From Terriglobia bacterium (GTDB lineage Bacteria > Acidobacteriota > Terriglobia > UBA7540): 6,579 nt of DNA. Positions 6,113 through 6,579 of this stretch are shown here, piece after piece. The translations under genes and the position numbers were made by a program. How positions within the stretch are numbered: position 1 is the stretch's first letter; each line of letters opens with the position of its first letter. Under the pieces are notes generated by a model that worked only from the letters and a program-made list of their open reading frames with translations, did not search any database and was not told where the DNA came from. The stretch lies in the NCBI GenBank assembly GCA_030040515.1, contig JASHTO010000033.1:1-6579 (forward strand), read 5' to 3'.

Positions 6113-6579
6113 ATGGCTGAAACTGCTGAAAAAGTCTTAATCGCTCCGCTCACCGCGCTTGCCGAGGAAGAGAGGATGTTCCAGGCGATGGCGCGCGAAT
6201 TCGCCTCGAACGAAATCCGGCCTCACGTTGAGGAAATGGACCGCGAGGGCGTGTTCAACCACGACCTGCTTGAAAAATTCTTCGCGCAGGGCTTTATGGG
6301 AATCGAAGTCGCGGAGACTTACGGTGGCAGCGGAGGCTCATTTTTCCTGGCGATTCTGGCTATCGAAGAATTCTCGCGCGTGGACGCCTCGGCCGGCGTG
6401 GTGGTGGACGTTCAAAACACCCTGGTGAACAACGCGCTGCAAAAATGGGGCACGGAGGCGCAGAAACATAAATTCCTGCCGCGCCTGGTGCGCGACACGG
6501 TGGGCGCCTACGCTCTTTCCGAACCCAGATCCGGCAGTGACGCCTTCGCGCTCGCCACGCGCGCCCGCGAGGATGGCAA
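6113..6579 (+). CDS. acyl-CoA dehydrogenase, short/branched-chain type (N-terminal part, runs off right edge)
   Basis: 155 residues of a family normally about 380 long. It is an FAD flavoenzyme that forms the trans-2,3 double bond of acyl-CoA and passes electrons to electron-transferring flavoprotein. Visible are the N-terminal helical domain (about 15-130), with FFAQGFMGIEVAETYGG (56-72), IEEFSRVDAS and the segment QNTLVNNALQKWGTEAQK, then the start of the beta domain with ALSEPRSGSDAFA (134-146), which fits the acyl-CoA dehydrogenase signature around the flavin and substrate site. MGIEV..YGG, VDAS and QNTL resemble the short/branched-chain enzyme (2-methylbutyryl-CoA dehydrogenase, isoleucine breakdown), but substrate cannot be settled because the catalytic Glu and most of the pocket lie outside the window. 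The start is set by GGAGGG just upstream. It lies 157 bases after the NHL gene and is probably transcribed separately. Confidence 0.93.
   Translation, partial: MAETAEKVLIAPLTALAEEERMFQAMAREFASNEIRPHVEEMDREGVFNHDLLEKFFAQGFMGIEVAETYGGSGGSFFLAILAIEEFSRVDASAGVVVDVQNTLVNNALQKWGTEAQKHKFLPRLVRDTVGAYALSEPRSGSDAFALATRAREDG

Noticed and set aside
6530..6541. Arg in the dehydrogenase signature (SEPRSGSD, where Gly, Gln or Ala is commoner) as a sign of a defective enzyme
   Set aside because: That position is variable in the family signature, and the conserved Ser-Glu and Gly-Ser-Asp around it are intact.

Overview
The window looks like a GC-rich bacterial chromosome segment, most likely from an acidobacterium. 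This is inferred from the large secreted protein built of repeated 'TVAGNG..G.SGDGGPATSA' NHL-type units followed by choice-of-anchor-D (ASH/HYDIN-like) domains, a style common in Acidobacteriota, and from the overall base composition. No marker gene fixes the taxonomy. Three genes are supported. Two of them run off the window edges.

Left third (1-1995, minus strand): one uninterrupted reading frame encodes uroporphyrinogen-III synthase (HemD) fused through a ~63-residue linker to uroporphyrinogen decarboxylase (HemE). These are consecutive steps of tetrapyrrole (heme) synthesis, so one polypeptide would make uroporphyrinogen III and decarboxylate it to coproporphyrinogen III. The HemE C-terminus lies beyond position 1. 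The linker DNA carries a degenerate heptanucleotide repeat.

Middle (1996-2826): an 831-base divergent intergenic region with no convincing conventional gene. It holds a candidate hemDE promoter, a ~10-nt-periodic CTCTG-type repeat, a short perfect palindrome, and a compact 145-bp element with 20-bp imperfect terminal inverted repeats, several internal hairpins and a possible 3-bp target duplication (MITE-like). A possible 25-codon minus-strand ORF with a strong Shine-Dalgarno overlaps the right end of this element. A perfect hairpin lies just upstream of the ribosome binding site of the next gene.

Right (2827-5955, plus): an exported 1042-residue protein with a signal peptide, twelve NHL-like blades (possibly two six-bladed propellers), two ASH-like domains separated by a Pro-rich linker, and eight mature cysteines that fall into four local pairs. 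It is probably a periplasmic or surface scaffold or binding protein; its substrate is unknown.

A 157-base gap with two inverted repeats follows. The last gene (6113 to the right edge, plus) is the N-terminal part of an acyl-CoA dehydrogenase closest to the short/branched-chain type. I see no operon linking the three genes: hemDE is divergent from the NHL gene, and the dehydrogenase has its own strong ribosome binding site after a structured gap.
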